Origin: Oscillospiraceae bacterium
Lineage (GTDB): Bacteria > Bacillota > Clostridia > Oscillospirales > CAG-272
NCBI GenBank assembly: GCA_015064065.1
Contig: SVSY01000005.1
Location: forward strand, 1 to 40,410
Direction: 5' to 3'
Length of the DNA stretch: 40,410 nucleotides
A program made the position numbers and the translations under genes. This document shows positions 16,543-25,661 of this stretch, piece after piece. Positions within the stretch are counted from its first letter, which is position 1. Every line of letters begins with the position of its first letter. A model generated the notes under the pieces. It was not told the DNA's origin. It saw nothing but the letters and a program-made list of their open reading frames with translations, and searched no databases.

Positions 16543-19068
16543 ATGAAAAAATTTCTCGGTATTTTACTTGTCTCGCTTATGCTATTGACGAGCGTAAGTG
16601 TATTGCTCGTGCTTCCTGCAAGTGCTGCAGATTGGACAGGCTGGACAGCGATAAGCTCTGCAGAACAGCTCAAGACGATAGGTGCGGGAACTGCAGACAG
16701 CCCCAAAAAGTATTATTTGACAACAGATCTCACAGTGACCGAGGTACATCATAAGGAAGGTTGGATAGGTACGTCCGACGCTTACGGCGGATACGGATTG
16801 ATAAACGCTATAATCGACGGTAACGGTCATACTATCACCGTGAGCGGAAAGTCGATATTCAACAGCCTTAACAACGTCACTATCCAGAACCTCAATATTG
16901 CAGGTTCTATGGAGGTGTACGATGCCTGTAATTCCGGTTGGTGTCAGAAATCTCCCCTTACCTCCTGCAACAATGAGTGGGCGGCAGACGGAACGTCGGG
17001 CGGAAACGGCATAGTAAAGCTTATCAACGTTACAAGCTCGGTCGATATAACGGTAAATTCCGCAAACAAGCAGCTTTCGAGCGTAGCGGGAGTTATTGCT
17101 CAGGTGCAGGAAGGTTCGTACTTTGAAAACGTAAAATACAACGGCAAGGTAACTTTTGCAGATGATGCTACGCAGGTGCAGAATATTGCGGGTATCGTTG
17201 GTTGGGTCAGAGTTAATAAAGCCAATACCAATGAAAGCTCAAGACCGTGGACAAGCTTTAAGAATTGTGTAAACGAGGCGGATATCACTATTCCTTCGCA
17301 TATCGAGATCAATAACGCGGTAACTAACTCGACTTACAAAAATGGCGGTGTTGCAGGTATATGCGGCTACTCCGAGGGTAAGGTATCCTTTGACGGCTGT
17401 ATAAATAAAGGTGATATAACCGTTCAAGCGAACGGCAAGGCTGTAAACGATGCTTGGGCGTGGGAGCGTTCTTATATTGCCGCAGGTATCGTTGCCAATA
17501 CCGACGGAGCGATCAAAAATGCAGGCGGTGCGTGGATATTCTCTAACGTTGTCGTCACCAACTGTCAAAATCTTGGTGATCTGAATGTAAAGAACTGTAC
17601 CAACGGTCTTTGGATAACGCGTCAGAACGGAAACGTAAAATCACAAAGTAATAACGTAAATAGTGGAAATATTACTACTACGGAAGGAAATAATCCCGCT
17701 TGGTACGGTCATAGCTATGCCGCTGTCAGCGAGGAAGCTTCTACCTGCGCTGAAAAGGGTCATTCAGCGCATTACACTTGCAGCTTTTGCAAGAGTACTT
17801 TTGCTACTAATACCGACCGCTATACCACCGACGTTAGCTTGCCTTTGGCAGAACACGCGTATGGAGAATGGGAGGTAGTAAATGAAGCTACATATAAGAA
17901 CCCCGGAGAAGAAAGACGTGATTGCACGAAATGCGATGCGTACGAGACAAAGGAAATACCTCAGCTTTTGTGTGATCATGCTACCACGAGCATCGTTAAC
18001 AAGTCTTACGCTAACTGTAAAGATGACGGCTATACGGGCGACGTATTATGCACGGTATGCGAGGAGATAATTGAATATGGCGAGATCGTAAAATCCACGG
18101 GCGAGCACAACTACGGTGAATGGACCGAGGGCTACGGCGCGACCTGTACGACCGAGGGTCTTCGCGGACATTATTTCTGCGTAGGCTGTGAGAAGTACTT
18201 CAACGCAAAGCACAGGGAGCTCAAGAGCATAGTTATCCCCAAGGCGCACAAGTTCACCTACGTTGAGGGTGTTGATGCTACCTGCACCGAGGACGGAATG
18301 GCAGAGCATTACAACTGCGAGTTCTGCGAGAGAAGCTTCGATATGGAGTATAACTACATCACGGATCCTGTTATTCCCGCAGATCACGATTACGAATTTG
18401 TAAAGGAAGTTCCCGCAGAGGTCGGCAAGACGGGTACTAAGGCACACTATGAGTGCTCCGCTTGCGATAAGATCTTTGATATGGATAAGGTAGAGACCAC
18501 GCTCGACGAGCTCGTTATCCCCGCACTCGATGAGCCTGACACTCCCGATGAGCCTGACACTCCCGATGAACCCGATACTCCCGATGAGCCGGACACTCCC
18601 GACGAGCCGGAAGTTCCCGACGAGCCGGATACTCCCGATGAGCCCGACACTCCCGATGAGCCGGATACTCCCGACGAGCCGGATACTCCCGATGAGCCGG
18701 ACACTCCCGACGAGCCTGACACTCCCGACACTCCCGACACTCCCGACACTCCCGATACTCCCGGCGACGAAGAGAACAAGGACGACGAGAACAAGGACGA
18801 CGAGAACAAGGACGACGAAGAGAACAAGGACGACGAAGAGAACAAGGGCGACGAAGAGAACAAGGATGATGAAGAGAATAAGGGCGACGACGAAAACAAC
18901 GAGACTGAGAAGCCTACCGATAAGGTAACCGAGGCTCCCAAGGCAACCGACAAGGCAACCGATGAAGAAAAGAAGAGCGGCTGCGGCGGTGTTATCGTTA
19001 CTACTGCTGTAGTTATGACATCTGTTCTCGCTCTCGGCGCAGCATTCGTTGCAAAGAAGAAGGACTAA
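16543..19068 (+). CDS. Large secreted, cell-surface-anchored repeat protein
   Basis: Signal peptide MKKFLGILLVSLMLLTSVSVLLVLPASAA; CxxC-containing EHxYGEW-type repeats; PDEPDT linker; acidic ENKDDE repeat; C-terminal SGCGGVIVTTAVVMTSVLALGAAFVAKKKD. Confidence 0.85.
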   Translation: MKKFLGILLVSLMLLTSVSVLLVLPASAADWTGWTAISSAEQLKTIGAGTADSPKKYYLTTDLTVTEVHHKEGWIGTSDAYGGYGLINAIIDGNGHTITVSGKSIFNSLNNVTIQNLNIAGSMEVYDACNSGWCQKSPLTSCNNEWAADGTSGGNGIVKLINVTSSVDITVNSANKQLSSVAGVIAQVQEGSYFENVKYNGKVTFADDATQVQNIAGIVGWVRVNKANTNESSRPWTSFKNCVNEADITIPSHIEINNAVTNSTYKNGGVAGICGYSEGKVSFDGCINKGDITVQANGKAVNDAWAWERSYIAAGIVANTDGAIKNAGGAWIFSNVVVTNCQNLGDLNVKNCTNGLWITRQNGNVKSQSNNVNSGNITTTEGNNPAWYGHSYAAVSEEASTCAEKGHSAHYTCSFCKSTFATNTDRYTTDVSLPLAEHAYGEWEVVNEATYKNPGEERRDCTKCDAYETKEIPQLLCDHATTSIVNKSYANCKDDGYTGDVLCTVCEEIIEYGEIVKSTGEHNYGEWTEGYGATCTTEGLRGHYFCVGCEKYFNAKHRELKSIVIPKAHKFTYVEGVDATCTEDGMAEHYNCEFCERSFDMEYNYITDPVIPADHDYEFVKEVPAEVGKTGTKAHYECSACDKIFDMDKVETTLDELVIPALDEPDTPDEPDTPDEPDTPDEPDTPDEPEVPDEPDTPDEPDTPDEPDTPDEPDTPDEPDTPDEPDTPDTPDTPDTPDTPGDEENKDDENKDDENKDDEENKDDEENKGDEENKDDEENKGDDENNETEKPTDKVTEAPKATDKATDEEKKSGCGGVIVTTAVVMTSVLALGAAFVAKKKD
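18526..18765 (+). repeat. In-frame (GAtgAGCCtGAcACTCCC)n repeat encoding DEPDTP
   Basis: 18-bp units gatgagcctgacactccc, degenerating to 9-bp gacactccc units. Confidence 0.9.
18766..18900 (+). repeat. In-frame gacgacga(aga)gaacaag repeat encoding DD(E)ENK
   Basis: Repeated 12/15-bp gacgacgagaacaag / gacgacgaagagaacaag units. Confidence 0.85.
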
Positions 19069-19086
19069 GATAGTAATAAAAATAAT

Positions 19087-19352
19087 GCCACCTTTCTTTC
19101 GGAGAAAGGTGGCGCCAAAGAACTTGAATGAGGAAATTTTTAGTTCAAGGTTGGTTTATGCGGATAAAATTTTATAATAAGTAATTTTTCTAAGGAAGAG
19201 TTTTTGGACACCTCATCGGTACCAAAAACTCTTTTTTATTTTAATTATATGTTTGCACGGCTATTATCTTTGAAACAACCTTCTACAAACCGGTAGGGGA
19301 GCGCCTTGGTGCTCCCGATGTCACAAACAAATTACATCGGCACTCACGGCGA
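19087..19352 (+). repeat. Composite intergenic repeat, copy B
   Basis: Inverted relative to copies A and C: GCCACCTTTCT-TTCG-GAGAAAGGTGGC, TTCAAGGTTGGTTTATGCGGATAAA, AGTAATTTTTCTAAGG, hairpin, TTTTATTTTAATTATATG, GGTAGGGGAGCGCC. Confidence 0.8.
19196..19239 (+). terminator. Covarying hairpin of composite repeat B; intrinsic terminator of the surface-protein gene
   Basis: AAGAGTTTTTGG-AC-ACC-TCATC-GGT-A-CCAAAAACTCTT followed by TTTTATTTT. Confidence 0.85.
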
Positions 19353-19392
19353 CCAAAAAGCGCTCCCCTTGCGTTGCAAAGGGAGCGTTTTT

Positions 19393-20574
19393 TTACATTA
19401 TTATCATCATTGAAGCGGTGAGTATAGCAAGCATTCCGAAATTAAAGAGCGAGAAGAGAAGGATATATTTGCCGCTTTTACCGGGGTTATGCTTGACGTA
19501 TTCTCTGAAAGTTATAAGGCTTGCCAGAGAAGCTATGAGCGTTCCCGCGCCGCCTATATTGACGCCGACGAGAAGCTGTGCGTAATTATCGGTGAACTGC
19601 GAGAGCAAAATAGCCGAGGGCACGTTGCTTATACATTGGCAGGAAAGCACGCTGAATAGCAGCGTGTTCTGCTCAAGCAAAAGTGAAAATATTGCTCTGA
19701 CGATATCTATTCTCGCCATATTTCCCGCGAAGATAAAGAAAAATACGAAGGTGAGGAGCAGGGGGTAATCGACCGCCGCGAGTGCCTTTCTGTCTGCGAA
19801 GATAAGCACGGCGGGAATTACTATAAGCCCTATCCAATAGGGAATTCCGCGGAATACGATAGCTATTGAGAGCGCGAAGAGCACAAGGTAGAGTATAGTT
19901 CGTGCGGCAGGAAGCTTTATCTGCTCGCCCTTAAACTCAAGCTCTTCTTTTTTTACGAAAATTATACAGCAGAGCGTGATGAGAGCTATTGATATGATAA
20001 AGGGCGGCGCCATTATTGCCATAAACTCGCCTGTCGGTATGCTGTACTTGGTATAAAGATAGAGATTTTGGGGATTTCCAAAGGGAGTCAGCATTCCGCC
20101 GAGGTTTGCGGCTATGTTCTGCATAATAAAAGTGAATGCCATATATTTCTCTTTTCCGGTGGAAGAGAGAACGAAATATCCGAGCGGCAGGAAGGTCAGA
20201 AGAGCCATATCGTTGGCAATGAGCATCGAACCTATAAAAGTTATGTAGACAAGTGCCAACACGCACATTCTCGCGTTTTTGAACATACGGACTATCTGTT
20301 GTGCGAGCATATAGAAAAATCTCAGATTTTTAAGCGCGCAGACAACGGCAAGCACGCAGAAAAGGCAGGTCAGCGTTTTAAGGTCAAAATATCCGAGATA
20401 TTCGGCATCGGGCGGCACTATCACCGAGGTGATAGCGGCGAGGGTCAGAGCTATGAGCATAACTGCGTTTTTTGAAGCAAAAGATCTAATATGCGTCATT
20501 ACGACGTGGAGATGCTCGCGATCGAAGCGTCCGCCGACGTGTATATGCTTTGCACCTGCGTGTGAGCGGTTCAT
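19393..20574 (-). CDS. SLC13/ArsB-NhaD-like anion permease
   Basis: Polytopic; FIGSMLIANDMALLTFLPLGYFVL and IAANLGGMLTPFGNPQNLYLY signatures typical of the ion-transporter superfamily. Confidence 0.85.
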   Translation of the reverse strand: MNRSHAGAKHIHVGGRFDREHLHVVMTHIRSFASKNAVMLIALTLAAITSVIVPPDAEYLGYFDLKTLTCLFCVLAVVCALKNLRFFYMLAQQIVRMFKNARMCVLALVYITFIGSMLIANDMALLTFLPLGYFVLSSTGKEKYMAFTFIMQNIAANLGGMLTPFGNPQNLYLYTKYSIPTGEFMAIMAPPFIISIALITLCCIIFVKKEELEFKGEQIKLPAARTILYLVLFALSIAIVFRGIPYWIGLIVIPAVLIFADRKALAAVDYPLLLTFVFFFIFAGNMARIDIVRAIFSLLLEQNTLLFSVLSCQCISNVPSAILLSQFTDNYAQLLVGVNIGGAGTLIASLASLITFREYVKHNPGKSGKYILLFSLFNFGMLAILTASMMIIM

Positions 20575-20740
20575 ATGCTACCCCCTTTGCCAAAAATTTT
20601 CACAACCCGTATATTTTAACTCTGCGCGCCGCTTTTGTCAATAGTTTTGGGAAATATTTTATTAAAATATTTATGCAGATATGAGGGGATCTGCTGACGT
20701 ATGGTGGGGGTTTATCTCCTACCGCAAAATAATGGAATTA

Positions 20741-20875
20741 AAAAAGGCTCCCTTGTGCAAAGGGAGCTCCCGCGTGAACGGGTGAGGGATTGTTTTTGTT
20801 TAAAATATTCTTTTTTTACAATCCCTCCGTCGCGGCAAGCGCGCCACCTCCCTTTACACAAGGGAGGCTCTAAAA
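20741..20875. repeat. Inverted pair of double-hairpin repeats
   Basis: GGCTCCCTTGTGCAAAGGGAGCT-CCCGCGTGAACGGG-TGAGGGATTGT ... ACAATCCCTCCG...CCTCCCTTTACACAAGGGAGGC; inner AGGGATTGT/ACAATCCCT also pair. Confidence 0.78.
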
Positions 20876-20970
20876 ATGTAGCCGTATGTGCCGATGGGAT
20901 TTGCTTGTGACATCGGGTCGTCGTGGGCGCCGACCCAGACCGAAATTGAGAGGATTTGTCTCAAAGATAA
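20876..20970 (+). repeat. GTAGCCGT...GGGTCG/CGACCC module
   Basis: gtagccgtatgtgccgatgggatttgcttgtgacatcgggtcgtcgtgggcgccgaccc... matches the 1571-1660 module. Confidence 0.65.
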
Positions 20971-20972
20971 TT

Positions 20973-23009
20973 TTAGTCTTCTTGGTCTGTGCCGAGCCGT
21001 TTTATCTGTTTTTCTTTGCAATAAACGCTTATTTTTTCGTCGCTCCCTATACCTATCGCTTCGGTGCCTGCTATCTCTGCCGCGACGAGTCCGTGATAGC
21101 GCATTGAATAAATTCGCTCGGCATGGCCTGCGAGTCCGACGAGGTCGCAAAAGCTCACGCCGTCGAGCATTTTTGCACCGAGCGAACGGCATATCTCCAT
21201 GCATACAGCGCCGTCTTCGGCAGAGTTCATAGGCACGGCGAGTATCTCCTTTTTGTTTTTGCGTTCGGCGGCAAGAGCTTTTACAAGCAGTGATATGTCG
21301 CCGTCATCGGCTCTTGCTCGCGGTGCGGCAAGAATAAAGTTATCGGGAATTCTTAGAAAGACCGTGTTCAAAAGATAATTTATCCTTTTTGGCTCGCTTT
21401 CGGGATAAAATTCGCTTTTAGCAAGGTCGTCCTCGTACGTTACCGTCGCTTTTGGTGCGAAATTTTTGGCGACTGCGAGCGAGCGGGTATCTCTTACTCC
21501 AATATAGGAGCATTTTTTGAGCGCGGAGCGCAAAAGCATTCTGCAGAAATACGAATCCGCGAGCTCTATGCCGTTCGCCCAAAGGATGCACTCCTTTTTC
21601 AAGCTTCCTGCGAGCATCAAAAGAGCGCAATAATAGACGAGCGAGCGGCGGCTCGTAGAGCTTTGCAGAAGCGTTCCGCCGCCAAATATCAGCCTTTTTG
21701 CACCGCAAATGGCGAAAAATACCGCTAAAGGCGAGCTTCGCTTTATACAGCTTGCGCCAAAGCGGCTGCCATCGGCTTTGCCGTTTTTAGTCATAACTGC
21801 TATGCTCTCGCCGCGGTATTCCCGACTTGCGCGTCTGAGCGAGGCTTCAAGAAGCGCGTCGTCACCGATATTTCCGTAGCCGTAGTATCCGCACAGAATA
21901 CTGTCTGCGCTTGCGCGCTTTTTTTTGCGCGGAGTGCTTTTATAGACATCTTCCGTACTCTCGACGAAGCTTTTTAGCGAATAGCGCGCCAAAAAGAGCT
22001 CTCTTAGCTTTTTCGCCTCTTCAAAGAGCTCGTCGGTGTCCTGCGAAAGCAGGGCAAAGAGCTCGTTGAGAAGGAGCTTTGCATCAGGCTTTGCCTGCTT
22101 GCGTGCGGTAAAATTCGATGCCGCCGCGAGCTCGAAATTATGCTCTGCGAGTCTGCCTAAAAATCCCTCGTTTCCGCAAATTATCATTGGCAGAGCGCAG
22201 GTTCCCGCCTCAATTGCGGCGCGCGAAACGCCTATGAATATATCGGCCGAGCCTAAAAACGCCGCCGTGTCTTTGACCTCGCCGACGCACTTTATAAATT
22301 CTTTACCCAATTTTCGATTGACCTCGACTGCCTTTTTTGAGATCGAGTCAAACTCGTTCCCACCGCCGCCGATGACTATCGACAGGTCGGGGTGTTTCTT
22401 TGACAGCTTCGGCGCGATATCGCACAAAAGATGCGCCGTGAGCGAGCAATCGCCGTCCAAACGGCTCAAAAATGCTATTTTCAGCGTTGAAGTGCTGTGA
22501 GCGTGTGTAGGGCGAAATTTCCTTTCGTCGACTCCGTTCGGTATCACTCTGATCTTGTTTGGAAGAAGTGAGTAGTTTTTCATAAGATATTGCCTGATAT
22601 CCTCGCTGACCGCAATAGTTGAACTGCCCCAGCGTGAGAGGCGGCGGCGCAGAGGCGAGAGCGAAAAGTATGCGTGCGCAGTTACTACGAATCCCGCCCC
22701 CCGACGTTCCGCGACCCCCTGCGCTAAAAACGAGGTAAGACGCGAATGAGCGTGAACTATATCGAATTTTTCGCGTGCGAGCAGTTTACATAGAGAGATG
22801 CGGCAGCAGAGCAGTGCGAGCGGAGAATTTGCTCGGAGCGGTAGGGTGACGTGCCGCGCTCCCGCTTGCTGTAGTTCACCGACGAGTCTGCCGCCGCGCG
22901 AAGCGACGGTGAGCTCGTGTCCGCGTGCGGAAAGGGCAGAAGCGAGCGTGAGGATATGCGTTTCAGCACCGCCGCAGTCCATAGAATCGCAAAGCATCAG
23001 TATCTTCAT
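20973..23009 (-). CDS. Fusion: N-terminal family-4 glycosyltransferase + C-terminal CsaB-like polysaccharide pyruvyl transferase
   Basis: KILMLCDSMDCGGAETHILTLASALSARGHELTV...FDIVHAHSR...IRVIPNGVDERKF (GT4) then ILCGYYGYGNIGDDALLEASLRRA...RLIFGGGTLLQSSTSRRSLVYY...YIGVRDTRSLAVAKN...RYHGLVAAEIAGTEAIGI (CsaB). Confidence 0.9.
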   Translation of the reverse strand: MKILMLCDSMDCGGAETHILTLASALSARGHELTVASRGGRLVGELQQAGARHVTLPLRANSPLALLCCRISLCKLLAREKFDIVHAHSRLTSFLAQGVAERRGAGFVVTAHAYFSLSPLRRRLSRWGSSTIAVSEDIRQYLMKNYSLLPNKIRVIPNGVDERKFRPTHAHSTSTLKIAFLSRLDGDCSLTAHLLCDIAPKLSKKHPDLSIVIGGGGNEFDSISKKAVEVNRKLGKEFIKCVGEVKDTAAFLGSADIFIGVSRAAIEAGTCALPMIICGNEGFLGRLAEHNFELAAASNFTARKQAKPDAKLLLNELFALLSQDTDELFEEAKKLRELFLARYSLKSFVESTEDVYKSTPRKKKRASADSILCGYYGYGNIGDDALLEASLRRASREYRGESIAVMTKNGKADGSRFGASCIKRSSPLAVFFAICGAKRLIFGGGTLLQSSTSRRSLVYYCALLMLAGSLKKECILWANGIELADSYFCRMLLRSALKKCSYIGVRDTRSLAVAKNFAPKATVTYEDDLAKSEFYPESEPKRINYLLNTVFLRIPDNFILAAPRARADDGDISLLVKALAAERKNKKEILAVPMNSAEDGAVCMEICRSLGAKMLDGVSFCDLVGLAGHAERIYSMRYHGLVAAEIAGTEAIGIGSDEKISVYCKEKQIKRLGTDQED

Positions 23010-23118
23010 ATTTTAATATCTTCTCCAAAGGTATTTTTGATATTATTGCCGAGATACCACTTGAAAAATCGCGGATTTTATGATAAACTTATCTCAATGA
23101 AGAGAAAGGAGTGCGGGA

Positions 23119-23931
23119 ATGATAGCCTTCTATGAAAATCAGGTAACGGCATTTTATTGCCGCAATTTAAAGGACCATTCGCTTGAATGCGCCGCACATC
23201 TGCATTATAACGTGGAGATAGCCTTTATATACGAGGGCGAGACCGACGTTATGGTAGATAATCACAGCATCGCGCGTGCAGTCGGCGGAGATATCGTTCT
23301 GGTCTTTCCTAACCAGATGCACAGCTTTTACACTCTGCAAAAGGAGCGGCATATACTGCTGATATTCGATCCCAAGCTGCTTCCCGAGCTATCTTCGGTG
23401 TTTACAGAGCATCTTCCTGCGAATAATATAGTGCGCGGTGCGGCAAATGATAAGGAACTGCGCTCGCTTATCGAGAGAATATCCGATGCCGCAAAAAAGG
23501 ATACCGACCCTTACGGAAATATAGTTTTGCGCGGATATCTTCTCGCTTTTTTAGGCAGACTTTTCGAGATGGCGGAGTTTAAGAAGATAAACGCCGAGGA
23601 CATTCACGCGATAGGAAGCGTTATGAACTACTGCATAGCGCACTACAGCGAAAATCTCTCGCTCGATCTGCTTGAAAAAAAGCTCCATATAAGTAAGTAT
23701 TACATATCGCACATAATGAACAAAAAGCTCAATATGGGCTTTAATGATTACGTAAATCAGATACGCATAAGCAACGCTTGCAGAAAGCTTGCAGAGAGCG
23801 ATATGCCGATATCGCAGATAAGCGAGGCGGTCGGATTTTGCACGGTGCGTACCTTTAACCGCGCCTTTGCAAAGCACGTGGGAATGACACCGCGCGAATA
23901 CCGAAGCAAGCGCTTTTCAAACGTTGTTTAG
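23119..23931 (+). CDS. AraC family transcriptional regulator with N-terminal cupin
   Basis: LHYNVEIAFIYEGETDVMVDNH cupin; LSLDLLEKKLHISKYYISHIMNKKLNMGFNDYVNQIRISNACRKLAESDMPISQISEAVGFCTVRTFNRAFAKHVGMTPREYR. Confidence 0.93.
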   Translation: MIAFYENQVTAFYCRNLKDHSLECAAHLHYNVEIAFIYEGETDVMVDNHSIARAVGGDIVLVFPNQMHSFYTLQKERHILLIFDPKLLPELSSVFTEHLPANNIVRGAANDKELRSLIERISDAAKKDTDPYGNIVLRGYLLAFLGRLFEMAEFKKINAEDIHAIGSVMNYCIAHYSENLSLDLLEKKLHISKYYISHIMNKKLNMGFNDYVNQIRISNACRKLAESDMPISQISEAVGFCTVRTFNRAFAKHVGMTPREYRSKRFSNVV

Positions 23932-23944
23932 CGCGGGGGATCAA

Positions 23945-24613
23945 ATGAGTATTTTGTATCTTGATAAATATATGGTCGTCTATCACAAGGCGGCGGGTCT
24001 GCTCTCGGAGGGCGAGGGCAAGGACTGTCTGCCTACCGTCATAAGAGAAGAGCTTGAAGCGAGGGGAGAGAAAAAGCTTGAGCTCTTCACGCTGCACAGA
24101 CTTGATCGCGAGACCGAGGGTATCGTCGTCTATGCGCGAAGCTCGGCGGCTGCCGCAAAGCTCTCGGCACAGATAACCGAGAGCAGATGGAAAAAGGTGT
24201 ATAACGCGTGGCTTTGGGGCGACCTCGGACAAAAGCTTGAGGCGCAGGGGGAGCTCTGCGACCTTTTGTACTACGACAGAAAGCGCTCGAAATCCTTTGT
24301 GGTCGACAGAGAGCGCAAGGGCGTCAGATCAGCGGCGTTGAAATACGGGATATTGAAGCTGTCCGAGGATAAAAAAAGAACTCTTGTCAGGGTCGAGCTG
24401 CTCACGGGGCGCACGCACCAGATAAGAGTCCAGTTTGGGTCGAGGGGATATGCGATATGCGGTGACAGAAGATACGGCGCGCCCGCCGAGTCGGGAAAAA
24501 CGCTTGCGCTTGCTGCGGTGGAGCTTAGCGTCTTCCACCCCGTAACAGATGAAAAAATGGAGTTTTCGATAGAGCCGAAAAATCTTGACGAGTGCGAAAA
24601 TCAATTTGAATAA
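23945..24613 (+). CDS. RluA-family pseudouridine synthase
   Basis: ILYLDKYMVVYHKAAGLLSE...LFTLHRLDRETEGIVVYARS (HRLDxxTxG)...VELLTGRTHQIRVQFGSRGYAICGDRRYG. Confidence 0.93.
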   Translation: MSILYLDKYMVVYHKAAGLLSEGEGKDCLPTVIREELEARGEKKLELFTLHRLDRETEGIVVYARSSAAAAKLSAQITESRWKKVYNAWLWGDLGQKLEAQGELCDLLYYDRKRSKSFVVDRERKGVRSAALKYGILKLSEDKKRTLVRVELLTGRTHQIRVQFGSRGYAICGDRRYGAPAESGKTLALAAVELSVFHPVTDEKMEFSIEPKNLDECENQFE

Positions 24614-24616
24614 AAG

Positions 24617-24648
24617 ATAAAAGGACACTACAGTGTCCTTTTATCTTT
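24617..24648. terminator. Bidirectional terminator between convergent genes
   Basis: AAAAGGACACTACAGTGTCCTTTT. Confidence 0.8.
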
Positions 24649-24850
24649 TATATGGCTTTCTTTCATCGGTCAATCCTAAAATGTAATCGGTCGAAGTTTG
24701 ATAAAATATCGCAAGAGCGATTAAAAATTCAATGGGAAGTTGACGTTGTCCGTTTTCGTATTGCGAATATGTGTTTTGCTTAATGTGTAGATATTCGGCG
24801 ATTTCTCTTTGGGTTAAATCATTGTCTTCACGCAAATCTCGTATTCGCAT
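24641..24850 (-). CDS. XRE/Cro-CI family small HTH regulator
   Basis: MRIRDLREDNDLTQREIAEYLHIKQNTYSQYENGQRQLPIEFLIALAIFYQTSTDYILGLTD. Confidence 0.95.
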   Translation of the reverse strand: MRIRDLREDNDLTQREIAEYLHIKQNTYSQYENGQRQLPIEFLIALAIFYQTSTDYILGLTDERKPYKR

Positions 24851-24889
24851 AAAAGCCTCCTTTATTATCTTTTATGAGTATTATATAAA

Positions 24890-24934
24890 ATCTCACTGTG
24901 AGATATTGACATATATCTCAAATTGTGATAAAAT
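24890..24934 (+). promoter_or_regulatory. Promoter with two operator-like inverted repeats, divergent from the XRE gene
   Basis: ATCTCAC-T-GTGAGAT (24890-24904, perfect); TTGACA 24906-24911; ATCTCAA-A-TTGTGAT (24915-24929, one mismatch) in the spacer; TAAAAT 24929-24934; spacer 17 nt. Confidence 0.85.
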
Positions 24935-25020
24935 AAATATGCAAAGGTATAAAAATGGAGATTTACAAGGATTTTTTACTAAATTATCAGCAAAATATCT
25001 TATAGGAAAAGGAGAATAAT

Positions 25021-25650
25021 ATGACGGAGTTGTTTTATGAAAAAATTAAAAAACCTATTTTAACGCAGGGCATTTTAGAAGTTGTTTTAAAATTTATGTT
25101 ATTTGTTTCTACTATAATATTTCTGTTTGTACCAACGTTTGTAATCACAGTAGACGGCGTATCAGACATTCCGATTACCAGCTTTGATTATGTTAAAGCT
25201 TGCATTTCCGGTGAACGTTGCATAGAGGAATTAAATAATATTGCAATCGTAGAAGTATTGATGGGCTTTTGTTTGATGTTAATGATTTTATATTTTCTCT
25301 ATTCATTGATTATATCAATTTTTTCTCTTATGGATTTGAAGCTTTACGCCAAGTATGTTTTTTTTGCTATCTATTCTGATCCTAGGTATGCAGCTCGTAC
25401 CATTAGACTCTCAGGTGAAGCTTCTTGCTTTTTACTACTATTTGTGATCAAGTTATTCCCAGGTATACTTAGCATGATATTTGCTTTGTTTTCTAATGAA
25501 TTAACGGCTACTGTTTCTTTTAATACTATAGGTGTTTTTTTACAATTATTTTCCACAGTTGCCTGCCTTGTGTTAACATCATATATAAAGCCGAGATATA
25601 AAAAGCTACCTAGATATTCCGATAGCTATCTCAATCAAAATGATAATTAA
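25021..25650 (+). CDS. Small polytopic membrane protein, XRE-regulated cassette
   Basis: 209 aa with about four hydrophobic segments; RBS AAAGGAGAATAAT; AT-rich. Confidence 0.8.
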   Translation: MTELFYEKIKKPILTQGILEVVLKFMLFVSTIIFLFVPTFVITVDGVSDIPITSFDYVKACISGERCIEELNNIAIVEVLMGFCLMLMILYFLYSLIISIFSLMDLKLYAKYVFFAIYSDPRYAARTIRLSGEASCFLLLFVIKLFPGILSMIFALFSNELTATVSFNTIGVFLQLFSTVACLVLTSYIKPRYKKLPRYSDSYLNQNDN

Positions 25651-25661
25651 AGGAGATCAAT

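Noticed and set aside
18526-18900. Possible CRISPR-like direct repeats
   Set aside because: Units are 9-18 bp, contiguous with no spacers and in frame with a long ORF; not a CRISPR array. No cas genes in the window.
18447-18953. 168-aa Ser/Gly repeat ORF on the minus strand
   Set aside because: Antisense image of the PDEPDT/DDENK repeat; its repetitive nature comes from the sense repeat.
24890-24929. Toxin-antitoxin assignment for the XRE cassette
   Set aside because: The regulator and operators fit, but the downstream proteins are two ~210-aa membrane proteins with no recognised toxin family; kept as an open question only.
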